Assembly: GCA_033026295.1 (NCBI GenBank)
Contig: CM065182.1
Coordinates: 5,704,001 to 5,768,000 of the forward strand
Reading direction: 5' to 3'
DNA: 64,000 nucleotides
Source: Channa striata
Taxonomy: Eukaryota > Chordata > Actinopteri > Anabantiformes > Channidae
Made by a program: the position numbers and the translations under genes. Below, piece by piece: positions 53,501 to 63,919 of this stretch. Below the pieces are notes generated by a model. It ran no database searches, had not been told where the DNA came from, and saw only the letters and a list, made by a program, of their open reading frames with translations. Each line of letters begins with the position of its first letter. Positions within the stretch are counted from its first letter, which is position 1.

Positions 53501-54878
53501 GAGGAGCTTAGGCCGCACTTTGTGGTGTGTACTGTGCAACATTCGTATTTGAGTTCAACTGTGAAACCGCGATTATTGTCCAGTCAGAGGAGAAGTCCTA
53601 CTGACCTGTCGTCTTTTTCTAATCCTAGAAATTTGGAGAGATCGAGGATCTCCGTGACCAAGATGCCAACACTGTCGTCATGACGTTTAAAACACGAAGT
53701 GAAGCAGAGAATGTGAGTCACATCCGGTCCAAATCACGTCCCTCCCTCCAATCCTCTCAAATTTCTACAAGAGTCACATAGCTTTTACCAATTTAAAACT
53801 ACTAAGTAAAATTCTCAATTTTTAGGCAGCCAACCAAGGAGCTAAGTTCAAAGGTCGTGTGCTGCAAATTTCCTGGTACAAGCCCAAGACCCCCTCTCTT
53901 ACAACAGAGCCAGAAGAAGAAGAGGTTAAAGACGAGGACAACACGGTAGGACACATCTCACGTCAACCCAAGCACCTGATGTGATACAAATCCAGTATTT
54001 TCACTGAGCAACACACAGCCACATAAAACCAAGAGAGGACGACCGTGATCAGTGCAACTTTCAATTCCGAGTGTGGAAACTTTGGGAAGTTTTAGTAATA
54101 TTCACAGATTTTAGTTTTTACATCTACTTCTCTCAAGTGCTTTTAAATTTTTCACTGCCGCTCCCAACGGGAAATCAGGGCACGCCTCTCAGTACTAAGA
54201 GCATCTTCGCCCTTTGAGTAAAACTGCATTACTGTCAGGTGAAATCCTCATACTATATTTTTGTTTTGAGTTCTATTTTTGAGGTTCTGGTCTTGTTTCT
54301 GCACAAGTTTTATTATCTCTGGATTTATCTTGCACATAAATAAGCAAATATGAAAGAGCATCTGTACCGGCTGACAGCACATTGTTATTGTGTTGGGTTT
54401 AGGGGTAAGTTTGCAGTACAGTTGGGTGAAAACTTTCATTCCCTCATTTTGAAATTACAAATATTTAATGCAAATTTAGTTACTACATACATTCGTACGT
54501 CATTAAAAGTAAATTCGGAATCAGGAATTTATAATATACTAAAATAATGAAAATTAAAATCGGAACCAGGAAACAAATTTAAACTAAGATTTGACATAAG
54601 ATATTTGTAATAACTAAAACCAACCATGAGGGGATGCAAACCCTTCACCCAGCTGTTGTCCAGTGGTTCAGCTTCTTGGACAGGAACTCAGCAGCATCCG
54701 TGTTGAAGCCTGTGGGAAAGTAATAATTCTAATGCCAAAACACAAGTGCTGATTATAGATTGATGTTCTTTCATTCAAACAGAAGGAAGGTAGCTCTTAC
54801 TTGCCTGAAGAGGAGGAGGAGGAGGAAGAGGACGACGACGAAGATGACGAAAACGAGAGCCGATCTTGGAGACGATGA
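41555..54878 (+). CDS. rbm27: RNA-binding motif protein 27 (21 coding exons, one frame break)
   Basis: RBM26/27-family nuclear RNA-binding protein; family members are linked to poly(A) RNA decay and processing. Coding exons are: 41555-41613, 42964-43082, 43570-43697, 43895-43971, 44902-45113, 45566-45876, 46516-46743, 47895-48077, 48726-48872, 48989-49142, 49827-49980, 50527-50754, 50847-50978, 51325-51450, 51638-51712, 51803-51979, 52128-52232, 53297-53521, 53629-53712, 53826-53945, 54783-54878. These total 3140 nt, one short of a whole frame; exon 6 (45566-45876) breaks frame near 45851. Allowing one extra base gives 1046 aa (human about 1060). Domains: PWI-like N-terminus (about 1-78), Arg-Ser region (exon 5), poly-Gln (45626-45646), CCCH finger (C298, C307, C313, H317), proline-rich linker, RRM1 (about 560-632), Lys/Glu-rich coiled coil (about 745-870), RG-rich segment, RRM2 (about 918-998), acidic tail ending SRSWRR. 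RBM27 rather than RBM26 rests on the LQISWYKPK segment and on the neighbours. Confidence 0.94.
41665..41739 (+). repeat. Two adjacent perfect inverted repeats in rbm27 intron 1
   Basis: The first is an 11-bp stem with an 8-nt loop: AGCTAACCCAC at 41665-41675 pairs with GTGGGTTAGCT at 41684-41694. The second is a 9-bp stem with a 10-nt loop: TGCTAGAAT at 41712-41720 pairs with ATTCTAGCA at 41731-41739. Both lie just downstream of the exon 1 donor at 41614. Confidence 0.7.
42026..42060. repeat. (TG)n(AG)n simple repeat in rbm27 intron 1
   Basis: A short TG array running into an AG/GGGAGA purine tract. Confidence 0.85.
45626..45646 (+). repeat. rbm27: CAG repeat encoding poly-Gln in rbm27 exon 6
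   Basis: Seven consecutive CAG codons followed by His/Gln codons form a glutamine-rich patch between the Arg-Ser region and the zinc finger. Its length may vary between individuals. Confidence 0.85.
45845..45876 (+). other. rbm27: Frame break before the rbm27 CCCH zinc finger
   Basis: The upstream frame (DSWSGYYGTQ, then NNKTLRS) runs on past the donor to a stop at 45973. The zinc-finger frame (QRCRDYD, then EKGFCVRGDLCPFDH across intron 6) is displaced by one base. One extra A in the AAA at 45852-45854 would join LRS directly to KQRCRDYD, matching the family's KRRCRDYD. Confidence 0.85.
49736..49780. repeat. (TTA/TTG)n simple repeat in rbm27 intron 10
   Basis: An imperfect trinucleotide array just upstream of exon 11. 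Confidence 0.85.
51603..51627. repeat. (TTTA)n simple repeat at the rbm27 intron 14 acceptor
   Basis: A tetranucleotide array contributing to the pyrimidine-rich region immediately before exon 15. Confidence 0.85.
53629..53712 (+). other. rbm27: rbm27 exon 19, in-frame 84-nt RRM2 exon
   Basis: This phase 0-0 exon encodes 28 residues beginning KFGEIEDLRD and containing VVMTFKTRSEAEN, the RNP-bearing core of the second RRM. Skipping it would join HF to AANQGAKFKG without a frame change. Confidence 0.85.
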
Positions 54879-54988
54879 AGGCGTCGCGATCAGTTATTTT
54901 TCCACACCTGCAGATTAAATCAATGCAACGGAAATCACATTTTTTCCTTTCCAGTATTTTCAGACTAAGTAATTTTAAACTCTAATGG

Positions 54989-54994
54989 AATAAA
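54989..54994 (+). terminator. rbm27: rbm27 proximal polyadenylation signal AATAAA
   Basis: This hexamer is about 110 bases after the stop codon and could yield a short-3'UTR isoform. Confidence 0.45.
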
Positions 54995-55821
54995 AAACCT
55001 CTTTACTTTATTGTACATCTAAGGACGTTTGGAGGGCAAACAGTTTTTGTATCCCTCAACTAAACAATAATTTAAAACATCTCACTTTTGCTGAGAAAGA
55101 TGATATTAAGTTGTTCTTATAGATAGAAAAACCTACGTACGTTTCAGTGTGCTTACCCGATGAGTAACATCCGTAACGCACAACGTTTGTGTCGACTGTG
55201 AATAGGTATTTTTATACATACTGTATTTAAGCTCTTTTCTCACCAGTTTTTGAAAAGTCTCGTCCTCTATTCAGGGACAGCCATTCCATCACCAATAGAG
55301 AACGTTCTCTGTTCCGAGAGAGATTTATTTTTCCACTGCATAAATGCACTGTGCCGTACCTATATTGGCACAGTATGGTATGGTTTTCCATTTCACTTTG
55401 CTAAGCCCAAAATGTTAAAGGATCTCTCCTAAATGAGCCGGCACCGCGAGGCGCTGACACTGTACCGTGACCACGTTAGAGCCAGTGCACGTACAGAAGG
55501 ATTTCCGTGCAATAGAAAAACCCAAAACAATGTTTACAAATTCCATCTCCATGCACATCAGATACAGTCTTGTTCTAAATCTTCATATTTTCCTCATGTT
55601 TTATCGCTCACTCAATGTCCAGTGCCACTCTGTGTAAATACCACCATCGAAGCTGGTGTTCTACATTCTTTTCTTTTTTTTTTAAAAAGAGTGTGTAACA
55701 TTTTCCACTTGTTTTATTCTGTATCCTGGTCATCCAAGGCCTGACAGGGCAAGGATCAGATCACCCATTTCAGAAATGTGAGATCCAGAGACAGGTGTTT
55801 GAATGTAAAACTGTTGATTTT

Positions 55822-55882
55822 AATATATACATATACATATATATACATATATATGTATATGTGTGTGTATATATATATATAA
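55822..55882. repeat. (TA)n-rich simple repeat
   Basis: Alternating TA/CATA/TG units form a 61-base low-complexity tract in the rbm27 3'UTR. Confidence 0.9.
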
Positions 55883-57086
55883 TTTCTTTGCCTTACACAA
55901 TCAGCAGATGGCTGAATTTTTACCGGATTTGTGATTTACTTTGTAAATTTTGTAAATGCTAGAAAGAAAAATTACCATTGTACTCATTTTTTTGTTTTGT
56001 TGTTTTGTTTTGGTCGTTTTAAATGAATGACAAGTTTGAGTCAGGTAGAAAAGGTTAAGCAAGAGTGCAAAGTATCTCTGCTTGTTTGCAAAAATCGAGC
56101 ATTTGTGTTATTTCACTAAGTTTCTGTTAAACACTCAGCGCTGCAGAAAACGGTCACGCCTGTCATAACTACACATGGACTTTTTGCATGCATCTGAATA
56201 TTGTCAGTCCGAGCTGTAACCCACTCTACAAACGTGCACCTTTCCTGACAAAAAAAAAAATTCTATTTTGTGTTTTGCCTGCTTTATATATTCTGAATTT
56301 AAGAATCCTCAGGGTGGGAGGAATGGAATTCGTCAAAACTTTAAATGAGGAAATATGCTTAACGTGAGATTTTTCCTTTTTTTGCAGTTAAAGTTTAGTT
56401 TCTTCCTTTTAAACAAATAACTATTGTTTACATGCAGCCTGGTGAAGTGTTGTTTAATGTACGCTTATCATAATTAAACTAGACAGATTATATCCTGTAG
56501 CATAACTGCACCAAACCAACATTTAACTGTAGCAGTGTTGCTCATTTACACAGCCGTGCAAACGGAAATGTGAGTGTGTTCACGTGCAGATTTCTGCTTG
56601 CGTGTGAACGCAGAAGTTCCTCCCACCTTTCATGTCAGTAGCACTCTTGTTTGGATTTCATATCTTGTTGACTGATAACTTGCAGGCAGCCTGTCAATGA
56701 CCTCGTTGCCCCATTTAAAACCTCCTGAGTTAATGTTTTCATCTACTCCATTAAGGTGTAAGTCACGCTGTGATGGAAAGGTGACGCTTTCCACTTTGCG
56801 ATTATTAATTCACTATGATTTGCTCACATGACTTTTTATTTTTTTTGTATGAGGTCACTGGCAGGTTTCTTGCGCGTGTGCGTGAGGATTCATACACGGC
56901 CTCTTCCCCACTTTTTGTACGATCTTCTGTATGCTATCACACAATAGTGTAAAAAATGTAAAATGTTTATTGGATAATAGTTTTGAATTTGTTACTGTTT
57001 ATATTTGCAGGATGTGGATGTATTTTCTTCATGTATTTTGTTTGTAAAAAATGGATTTCTAATTTACTAGCATGTTTGCTTTTGCC

Positions 57087-57092
57087 AATAAA
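57087..57092 (+). terminator. rbm27: rbm27 distal polyadenylation signal AATAAA
   Basis: AATAAA in an otherwise complex context, followed by a GTGGGGCGCTTGT-type downstream element. It is the likely main 3' end of the long transcript. Confidence 0.6.
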
Positions 57093-57115
57093 GACAGGAG
57101 TGGGGCGCTTGTAAG

Positions 57116-59100
57116 ACGATTGAGAGGAAGAAGGAAAAAAAAAAAAAAGAAACAAAACAACTTAAATTTGATCCTGGAGGGGGGAAAAGATTTTTAGTTA
57201 AAGAATGAAAATTGAAAAAAAAAAGTCAACATTGGCAAGTGAGGAAAAAAAAACAAGCAGAAGCATTCCAGAAAATATTACCTTCAACTCGTGTGTGTGG
57301 TCTCATTTATTGTCCATGTTTCATAAAGATGTACTGCAGTTTAGATTCATATATACTGTGATCTGCCAACAATTTACTACATTTTCTTTTCTGAAAGAAA
57401 AAAGTGAGATTCATCTGATTAACCACCTCAGTATAATTTCCAATATTTATACACTCCCAAGAAAAAATTTGCAATTTCCACTTTGTATTTATAATAAGGA
57501 CGTGACAGATCATAACTGGTTTTGTTTGGTCATCTTAAAAACACTAAGTTTGTTGGTATTTGTGACTTTAGTGAAGATCAGATCACACTGCTTGGCCAAC
57601 TTTGGAAAAAAAACTTGAAATAATTTGAGGATATTCAAGAACCATAACTCTGTTGAAATAACAGCTGTACATTTATAGAAATGATAATGTAAATCTCAAA
57701 CCCATCTGCAAAAAGTTTCTACTGTAGCAAAAAGAATAGAAATCCACTGTGAACACATCAACTAGTAAATCACTTTCCTGGCAGTAAAAACACGTCAACA
57801 ATTAAGGAGGCGCCAATAAATCTGAGACTAGGTGAAAATAATGTCTTAATTTGTGTTTCCACGGTTGGACAACTTGCTGTGGATCATGGAACTTAAAACT
57901 AAGACAAAATAAGCACAAAACGACCCAACAATCAAACTACTACAACCTGACATCAGATGATTATAAAAACCAAAAAGAAGGGGTCAGGAGCCTGTTTACT
58001 TATGATCTGAGGGTCTATGACTGTGGTCGCTTTCTGATTTGGTGTCAGTCAATCCCATAACCTTCAAAGGTGGCCTGGTTATGAAAATAAAATACATCCC
58101 AACACTAAACCCAGGGCTCAAAATATTCTTCAAATCTGTAACTACTGATCAAACGTCCGGCTGTTTTACTCCACATTCCTGTTCCTACATGCTGTCCACC
58201 TTGTGAAGGAGGGTGAAGCAGTGATTACAGACCCTTTTGACTTTGACCTACGTGCCCTCCAAACGAATCCCACCACACCACAGCAAAGGCTGCCAACCCT
58301 GATGCTCAGTTTAATTACACCAGCCAGCGGCTGCGACATATTAAAATTTCACTGAATAATGCATGAGCGTTTCTTACTTTAGGAAGTGAAGTGAAAGCAC
58401 TTAGAGTCTGTTTGGTTTTAATTCAAGAACTTTGGTGCCTCCCCAGGGGGATGGGAAACCAAACTGAGGCAGGAATGGGGCACAAGGTCCTTGGCAGATC
58501 CTGTGGTGAATGTGAAGAACAAGCACTGGTCGAATATGAAAGCCACTTCCTGCCAAAAACCTTAGGTATATATCATTTGGTTAAAATTTGACTGATACTC
58601 TTACAGATAAATCTGAATCCAAGCTACGTTCCCAGCAGCAGGACACACTGCAGTTAATCACCACAAGCTGTAATTTTGAGTATGTTTTCAAAGATGAGCT
58701 GCTTATGTCTAACTTCCATGTTTTATTGACAAAGGGATGGATGATGTGACACTAAGTCACATCTGTGCGGAGGCCAGATGGAGACGAAGGAGGGGCTGCT
58801 GTCACCAATATGACGCCTCTGTTCATAAAACATCTACACAACATGAGAGCACAAATATGACAGGTTGTAAACACTGGGCTCTGAATTATGAATGATCCCA
58901 GCAGAAAAGGGACTTTACATTGCAATTCAATGAGATCCATATGCACTTTAATATCCTGGTGTTAGGTCCAGCAAATCAGAACCTGCAGGGCGTGAGACAA
59001 ACTTTAACTATATTTTAAATGCATCTTCATCAGGACAGAGTAGAGACGTTCCTCCATCACCTCATGCTGCTGCCCGGCCTGCAACAGGTTTGCACGGTGG
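57116..59100. other. Intergenic stretch upstream of pou4f3
   Basis: No gene is recognised. The segment at 58295-58385, with TTTAATTACA and AATAATGCATGAG, and the TATTTTAAATGCATC near 59010 resemble POU/homeodomain target sites. They could belong to a pou4f3 enhancer, which is inference only. Confidence 0.45.
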
Positions 59101-59149
59101 GAAAAGACCGTGGCCGTTTTAATCTGTGTGATGGAGAAGAAGCTGCCAG

Positions 59150-59530
59150 CGTGGTAATGGATGCCTGCCACGACGCCGCTCAATTATTTAGAGTCTGGGG
59201 GAACCAGAGAGGCGGCCGGTCGGATCGGATGGACCCGCTGTGTCAGTCCGACCCTGCCCGCCGGGCTCCTCTTTCGGCCCCTTCACCCCGGCCTCATGTG
59301 TCTCATCCAGGGAGCCACATGAGAAGCCCCGGACGACGGTGCGTTCACATGCGAGGCAGCCGGGCCGAGGCCTCCCAGCTGCTGGGCCGCTCGGCAGCAT
59401 CCACGGGCCCCACTTTCAGAACCGCGGAGAGCGCAGGAGACGCGCAGCCGAAGCGAAGCGCGCTGTCCGCGGTGCTGAAACTGCGGTGGAAGGATCCGGA
59501 TCCCGGCTTCCGTTTCTGTCCTCATGTCTG
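59150..59530. promoter_or_regulatory. CpG-rich segment upstream of pou4f3
   Basis: GC content and CG dinucleotides rise sharply here compared with the flanking AT-rich DNA. Open frames appear on both strands, including a 170-codon frame at 59019-59531 that resembles no known protein. This is the pattern of a CpG island by a developmental gene promoter. Confidence 0.55.
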
Positions 59531-59661
59531 ACACGTGCAAAAAAAAAAAAAGCCAGTGGCTGCACAAAGACTTTGGAGCGTCACGGTGTTTCATTCCAAT
59601 TTGATTTGGTTTATTTGACGCTTACGCACATTTTTGCAACTTGTAAGTTGAGCTGAGGAGC

Positions 59662-59738
59662 AGGTGGGAGGGAAGGAGGAGGAGGGGGGGGGGGGGGCTG
59701 AAAGAGGAGGAGGGGGGGGGAGGGGAGGGAGAGGGGAT
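59662..59738 (+). repeat. G-rich GGA tract in the pou4f3 promoter/5'UTR
   Basis: Runs of up to 15 G alternate with GGAGGA units about 130-200 bases before the start codon. The tract could form G-quadruplex structures. Confidence 0.8.
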
Positions 59739-59868
59739 GCCGGGAGGCGCGCTGCCGCTGTTAACCGCTCAGTCTGGTGACGGAGAGCAGAGGAGCACCG
59801 GCAGCTGTCCGCGCCCCGGCTTTCATGTCAGGGGCCACACTGGCTGCGAGGGGCCCGCGGGGAGGAGG

Positions 59869-61306
59869 ATGATGACCATGAACGGCAAGCAGCACTTCTC
59901 CATGCACCCGGCTCTGCACGAGCCCAAGTATCCCGGCCTGCACTCGGGCTCGGAGGGCATGCGCAGAGTCTGTCTGCCCGGCCCGCAGGTACGTTCAGGC
60001 CGGCCGAGAATGAATGGAGGGGGGGCGGGAGGGGGATTATCACCCCTGGAAATGTCGGTAAAGTTGATTTGACAGGACTTTGTTCTATCCGCTGTCTCTC
60101 TCACTCTCTCCCCTGTCTGTGCCCCCACCTCCTCCCCCCCCCCACCCACCCACCCACCCACCCCCTCTCATCCACATGTCTATCCAAGCAATGCTCTTGC
60201 TTTCATATTAATTTTTATGACCTGCGCTTTGAGGAGGCTTCTCTCCTCTGCTCGGCGCCGCTTGCCTTTGGAAAATGTCTTTTAGATCCTGGGAGCAGCC
60301 TGACACTATTCCCCACTGACTCCACTATGCGCACTCTTGCTTGCAGCTGCAGGGCAATATATTCGGGGGCTTTGATGAGAGCCTGCTGGCGCGGGCAGAG
60401 GCTCTGGCGGCTGCTGACGGCATTGTCTCTCACGGCAAGAGTCACCCGTTCAAACCAGACGTGACTTACCATACCATGAGCAGTGTCCCCTGCACCTCGG
60501 CCTCCTCCTCGTCCTCCACCACCGTGCCCATCTCCCACGTCCCCTCCACCATCGCCTCCCACCACCATCACCACCACCACCACCACCACCACCACCTCGG
60601 GCAGACCCTGGAGGCCGGAGATCTCCTGGACCACCTCTCCACCAGCCTGGCAGTCACCGGGATGGGCGCTCCGGAGCCTCCAGGGATGACCACGCCGGCG
60701 CACCACCACCAGCACCCGCACCCGCACCACCACCTGCAGACCATGGGGCAGCTGCACCAGGCGATGGCCTCCATGGGCCACCCCCACTCCCTGTCGGTGC
60801 ACGGCGGCATGGCGTGCGTCAGCGACGTGGAATCGGATCCGAGGGAGCTGGAAGCCTTCGCGGAGCGGTTCAAGCAGAGGAGGATCAAACTCGGCGTGAC
60901 CCAGGCGGACGTCGGGTCGGCGCTCGCCAACCTCAAGATCCCCGGAGTGGGCTCGCTGAGCCAGAGCACCATCTGCAGGTTCGAGTCCCTCACGCTGTCC
61001 CACAACAACATGATAGCGCTGAAGCCGGTGCTGCAGGCCTGGCTGGAGGAGGCCGAGGCTGCGCACCGGGAGAAGAGCAGCAAGCCGGACCTTTTCAACG
61101 GCAGCGAGAGGAAAAGGAAGCGCACGTCCATCGCCGCGCCGGAGAAGCGCTCGCTGGAGGCCTACTTCGCCATCCAGCCGCGGCCGTCGTCCGAAAAAAT
61201 TGCGGCGATCGCGGAAAAGCTGGACCTGAAAAAGAACGTGGTGAGAGTTTGGTTTTGCAACCAGAGGCAGAAACAGAAACGAATGAAGTACTCGGCGGTG
61301 CACTGA
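59869..61306 (+). CDS. pou4f3: POU class 4 transcription factor 3 (Brn3c)
   Basis: Sequence-specific nuclear transcription factor required for hair-cell and other sensory neuron differentiation; human POU4F3 mutations cause deafness DFNA15. Coding exons are 59869-59988 and 60347-61306, a two-exon layout shared with human POU4F3. The intron (59989-60346) is GT-AG and phase 0. The product is 359 aa versus about 338 in human. The start MMTMNGKQHF parallels human MMAMNSKQPF, and the first of two adjacent ATGs was chosen. Domains: POU-IV box GGFDESLLARAEALAA (about 47-62), POU-specific domain (about 203-278) and POU homeodomain (about 295-354), with recognition-helix motif VRVWFCNQRQ and Asn at about 345. 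The central linker is expanded by a 12-His run (112-123) and a second His-rich patch (159-169). The last residues KRMKYSAVH are those expected for POU4F3. Confidence 0.97.
60130..60168 (+). repeat. (CCCA)n repeat in the pou4f3 intron
   Basis: A C-run followed by CCCA units inside the only coding-region intron. Confidence 0.85.
60560..60595 (+). repeat. pou4f3: CAC/CAT repeat encoding 12 histidines in pou4f3
   Basis: Twelve histidine codons in a row, almost all CAC, in the linker between the POU-IV box and the POU-specific domain. Homopolymeric His runs can act as nuclear-speckle targeting signals in other transcription factors. Confidence 0.9.
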
Positions 61307-61321
61307 GTTTCCCGCGTCATG

Positions 61322-61327
61322 AATAAA
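61322..61327 (+). terminator. pou4f3: Very proximal pou4f3 polyadenylation signal
   Basis: AATAAA lies only 15 bases after the stop codon. Its use would give an unusually short 3'UTR. The hexamer at 62271 is the more ordinary candidate. Confidence 0.3.
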
Positions 61328-62270
61328 AGAGCCCTGCTACATTTTTGATCGAGTGATTAATAATAGCCCGACTAACAGGGATTTGTCGTCAGTCTCTATC
61401 ACGTCTCGTCTGGGATTATCTCCAGAAAACACTCCGCTTCTCGTTTGCTGTCACTCACCCTTCGTCGTTGCACTTTTTTTTTCTCCTCCTAAAAATATTG
61501 TGTTATCGGTCTGTGAGAAGAAAAGTCATTTTAATGTTGTGGTTCATGTATCTTGCGCACACACACACTATGAGGTTTTTTGTCATTTTCACCCTGGCAG
61601 TTCTGTCACATTCAGGGACATGAACTCACTTTTCTTTTTTTTTTTAAACTGTAACATCTTTAAAATCTACGGGTTGTTTTAATTAACAGTGATGTTCAGA
61701 TGAAGACACGTGAGGAAAGATGTGATTTATGACTGTAGATTGTTTGTACCGTTGCTCGAGATCGGAGCTGCTCCTCCACATCACTGGCTCACACATGCAG
61801 AGCTCCACCACAGTATCTTCAACTGTATTAGTCACTTATTATTATCATTTTTTTTATCCATAAGGACAAACATTAGAGGAGTGTGAGTCCAACAGTGGGG
61901 GATTGAAAAATAATCATCACCCACCTGTAAAGTCACGGTTTTTAAAACGAACCGGCTCCTTTGGGGAACTGTGGTCGTGCTTTACGCAGGACTCTTTCAC
62001 CAGGAACGACGCACTGAACCTGTTTGTTTATGAATTATTTAGAAATGGAAATGACACCGTCATGTATGAGGCACATCCGCGTGACTTTGGCTGCTGCTAT
62101 ATTTTAGTATTTTGATGTGAACGTGTTATATAGAGCATTACAGATGAACTTTTATTATATAGTCCGGGTATATGGGCTTAAACGTCTAAAATCTACATCA
62201 CCTATTTAAAGATTTATTTTTTCCTTCACTTTTGATTTCACTTGGAAAAAAATGTGTGAAGTTTAAACTT

Positions 62271-62276
62271 AATAAA
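62271..62276 (+). terminator. pou4f3: Candidate distal pou4f3 polyadenylation signal
   Basis: AATAAA about 965 bases after the stop codon. It would define a 3'UTR of roughly 1 kb. Confidence 0.45.
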
Positions 62277-62299
62277 TTATTGGTTATTTTATAAAATCC

Positions 62300-63835
62300 C
62301 TTTGAAGCAGCGACTTTTTTTAAATATATATTTATTTTTGTGCTTGTATTTTTTCAGGACATAAAGGTGATAAAATCTTTGTAACTCGGCCGACTGTTTT
62401 ATTTATGGTGTTCAAACCTCTGCTGGGATTAAATATGTATTTCTGAGTGTGATATAAGCAGCGCAGAGAATGGAAAGGCCTCAGCTTCTTACAGTCGTTT
62501 TCACACCGCGTCCTATGGCCGCGTCCTCCCTAATTAGAGCCGGTTTAATTATACATGTCGGCATGTCACCGGGTTTTGTCGGGCAGGAGCTTTGAAATTA
62601 TTAAGTAATGACGATGCAATATTAATTATATATTGGTATAAAACGAAGTAACGTGGAGCCCGGTGGTAGAAGCTGTCGATGAACTGGATACACAACAGGT
62701 TGACGGAGGAAAGAGGGACAATAATGTGTCAGTTTTACTGTGTTTTCTTTTCGGTTAAGTAAGTATTATTATGATTATTGATAGCCTGATTATTCGTATT
62801 TTATTTCGATTTAATTTAGCGCAAACAGCCGTTTTCTGATCTTTGTTTAAATGCTGTATTATTATAATAATTATCATAGTGATCATTGTTTATTGTTTAA
62901 TTAAAAAACAACGTGACGTTAACTTGGAATTTACGTGCGTATTTTACTAAAACTCAGACTTTATTCTTACTACAACGAAATTTGATTTAATTCTTGATTA
63001 TTCTCTGCTCGTGGCTTCTTCGTAAATATTCACTAAACATTGTAAAAAAAAAATCAATTACACTTAAATATAAATAATAAATAAATAAATAAATAAATTG
63101 CTTCCACCAGAATCCTCACAGTGGCCTAAGGTTGTGTGATTGTCCCACTGAGACTTTGTCTCAGCCAGAGGACCCGTTTCTTTGCAAACGCACGGAAACG
63201 TTTGTGGCACTTATTAATATTCTCTTTGATGCTGAGAGGTGATTATCCACAGTCTATAATTTATGGCGTTAAATATGACTTTTGTGAGGGGAAGCCGAGT
63301 TAAAATGCAAACGTTACGTGTCGTCGTTTGCTTCCCTCAATTGCCACAGTTGTGTTGACAATTACCTATAATTTCTTTAAACAGTTACAGCTGAAGTTTG
63401 ATCGTTACAAAAATCAAATAATTGTGTCTTGGTGGTGAACCGGGTGAATATGCGCGTTTAATAATTGATCCTTGTAATACCGGTACTGATATCATAACGC
63501 ACTGGATATGTGGTAAGTTGAGCTGAAGGCTGGTGAACGTTAGCGCCATGTGGCCACTGAGGGCACCTCAATAATTCAGCAGCAGCTGAAAGGTATATTT
63601 CATTTTCTTATAGAGTAATGAAGGCGTGCAGGGGTGAACGGGCCCGTCACCTGTAAACATGAAATGTGAGTTAAACCTTAGAACACAGTGAAAATTAATA
63701 CAAGTACAAAAAAACAACAAACAAAAAAACAGGGATGAGGAAAAAAAAAAAAGAGTGTTTGGATGTTTTCATGCAGGGAAGAGCATTTCTGACAGAATGA
63801 GGATGAAAGCTTGGCTTAATTGTGGAAGAATCCAT

Positions 63836-63836
<1 letters not shown>
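62300..63836. other. AT-rich noncoding stretch right of pou4f3
   Basis: No gene is recognised. An (AATA)n repeat lies at 63071-63098. Some AT-rich parts between 62500 and 63460 contain TAATTA-type motifs but cannot be assigned a role. Confidence 0.55.
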
Positions 63837-63913
<77 letters not shown>

Positions 63914-63919
63914 ACACAC
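63837..63919. repeat. Long (CA)n microsatellite
   Basis: An 83-base CA array with one CT interruption at 63907-63908, the longest in the window. Confidence 0.95.

Larger units (their letters stand above)
54879..57115 (+). other. rbm27: rbm27 3'UTR
   Basis: About 2.2 kb follows the stop codon before a good AATAAA at 57087-57092 with G/T-rich sequence after it. Frames inside are short and unlike any family. An AT-rich simple repeat lies at 55822-55882. Confidence 0.6.

Noticed and set aside
60215..61303. 362-codon open frame antisense to pou4f3 exon 2
   Set aside because: It is the reverse complement of a GC-rich, strongly conserved coding exon; its His/Gly/Val/Arg-rich content mirrors the sense codons and resembles no protein.
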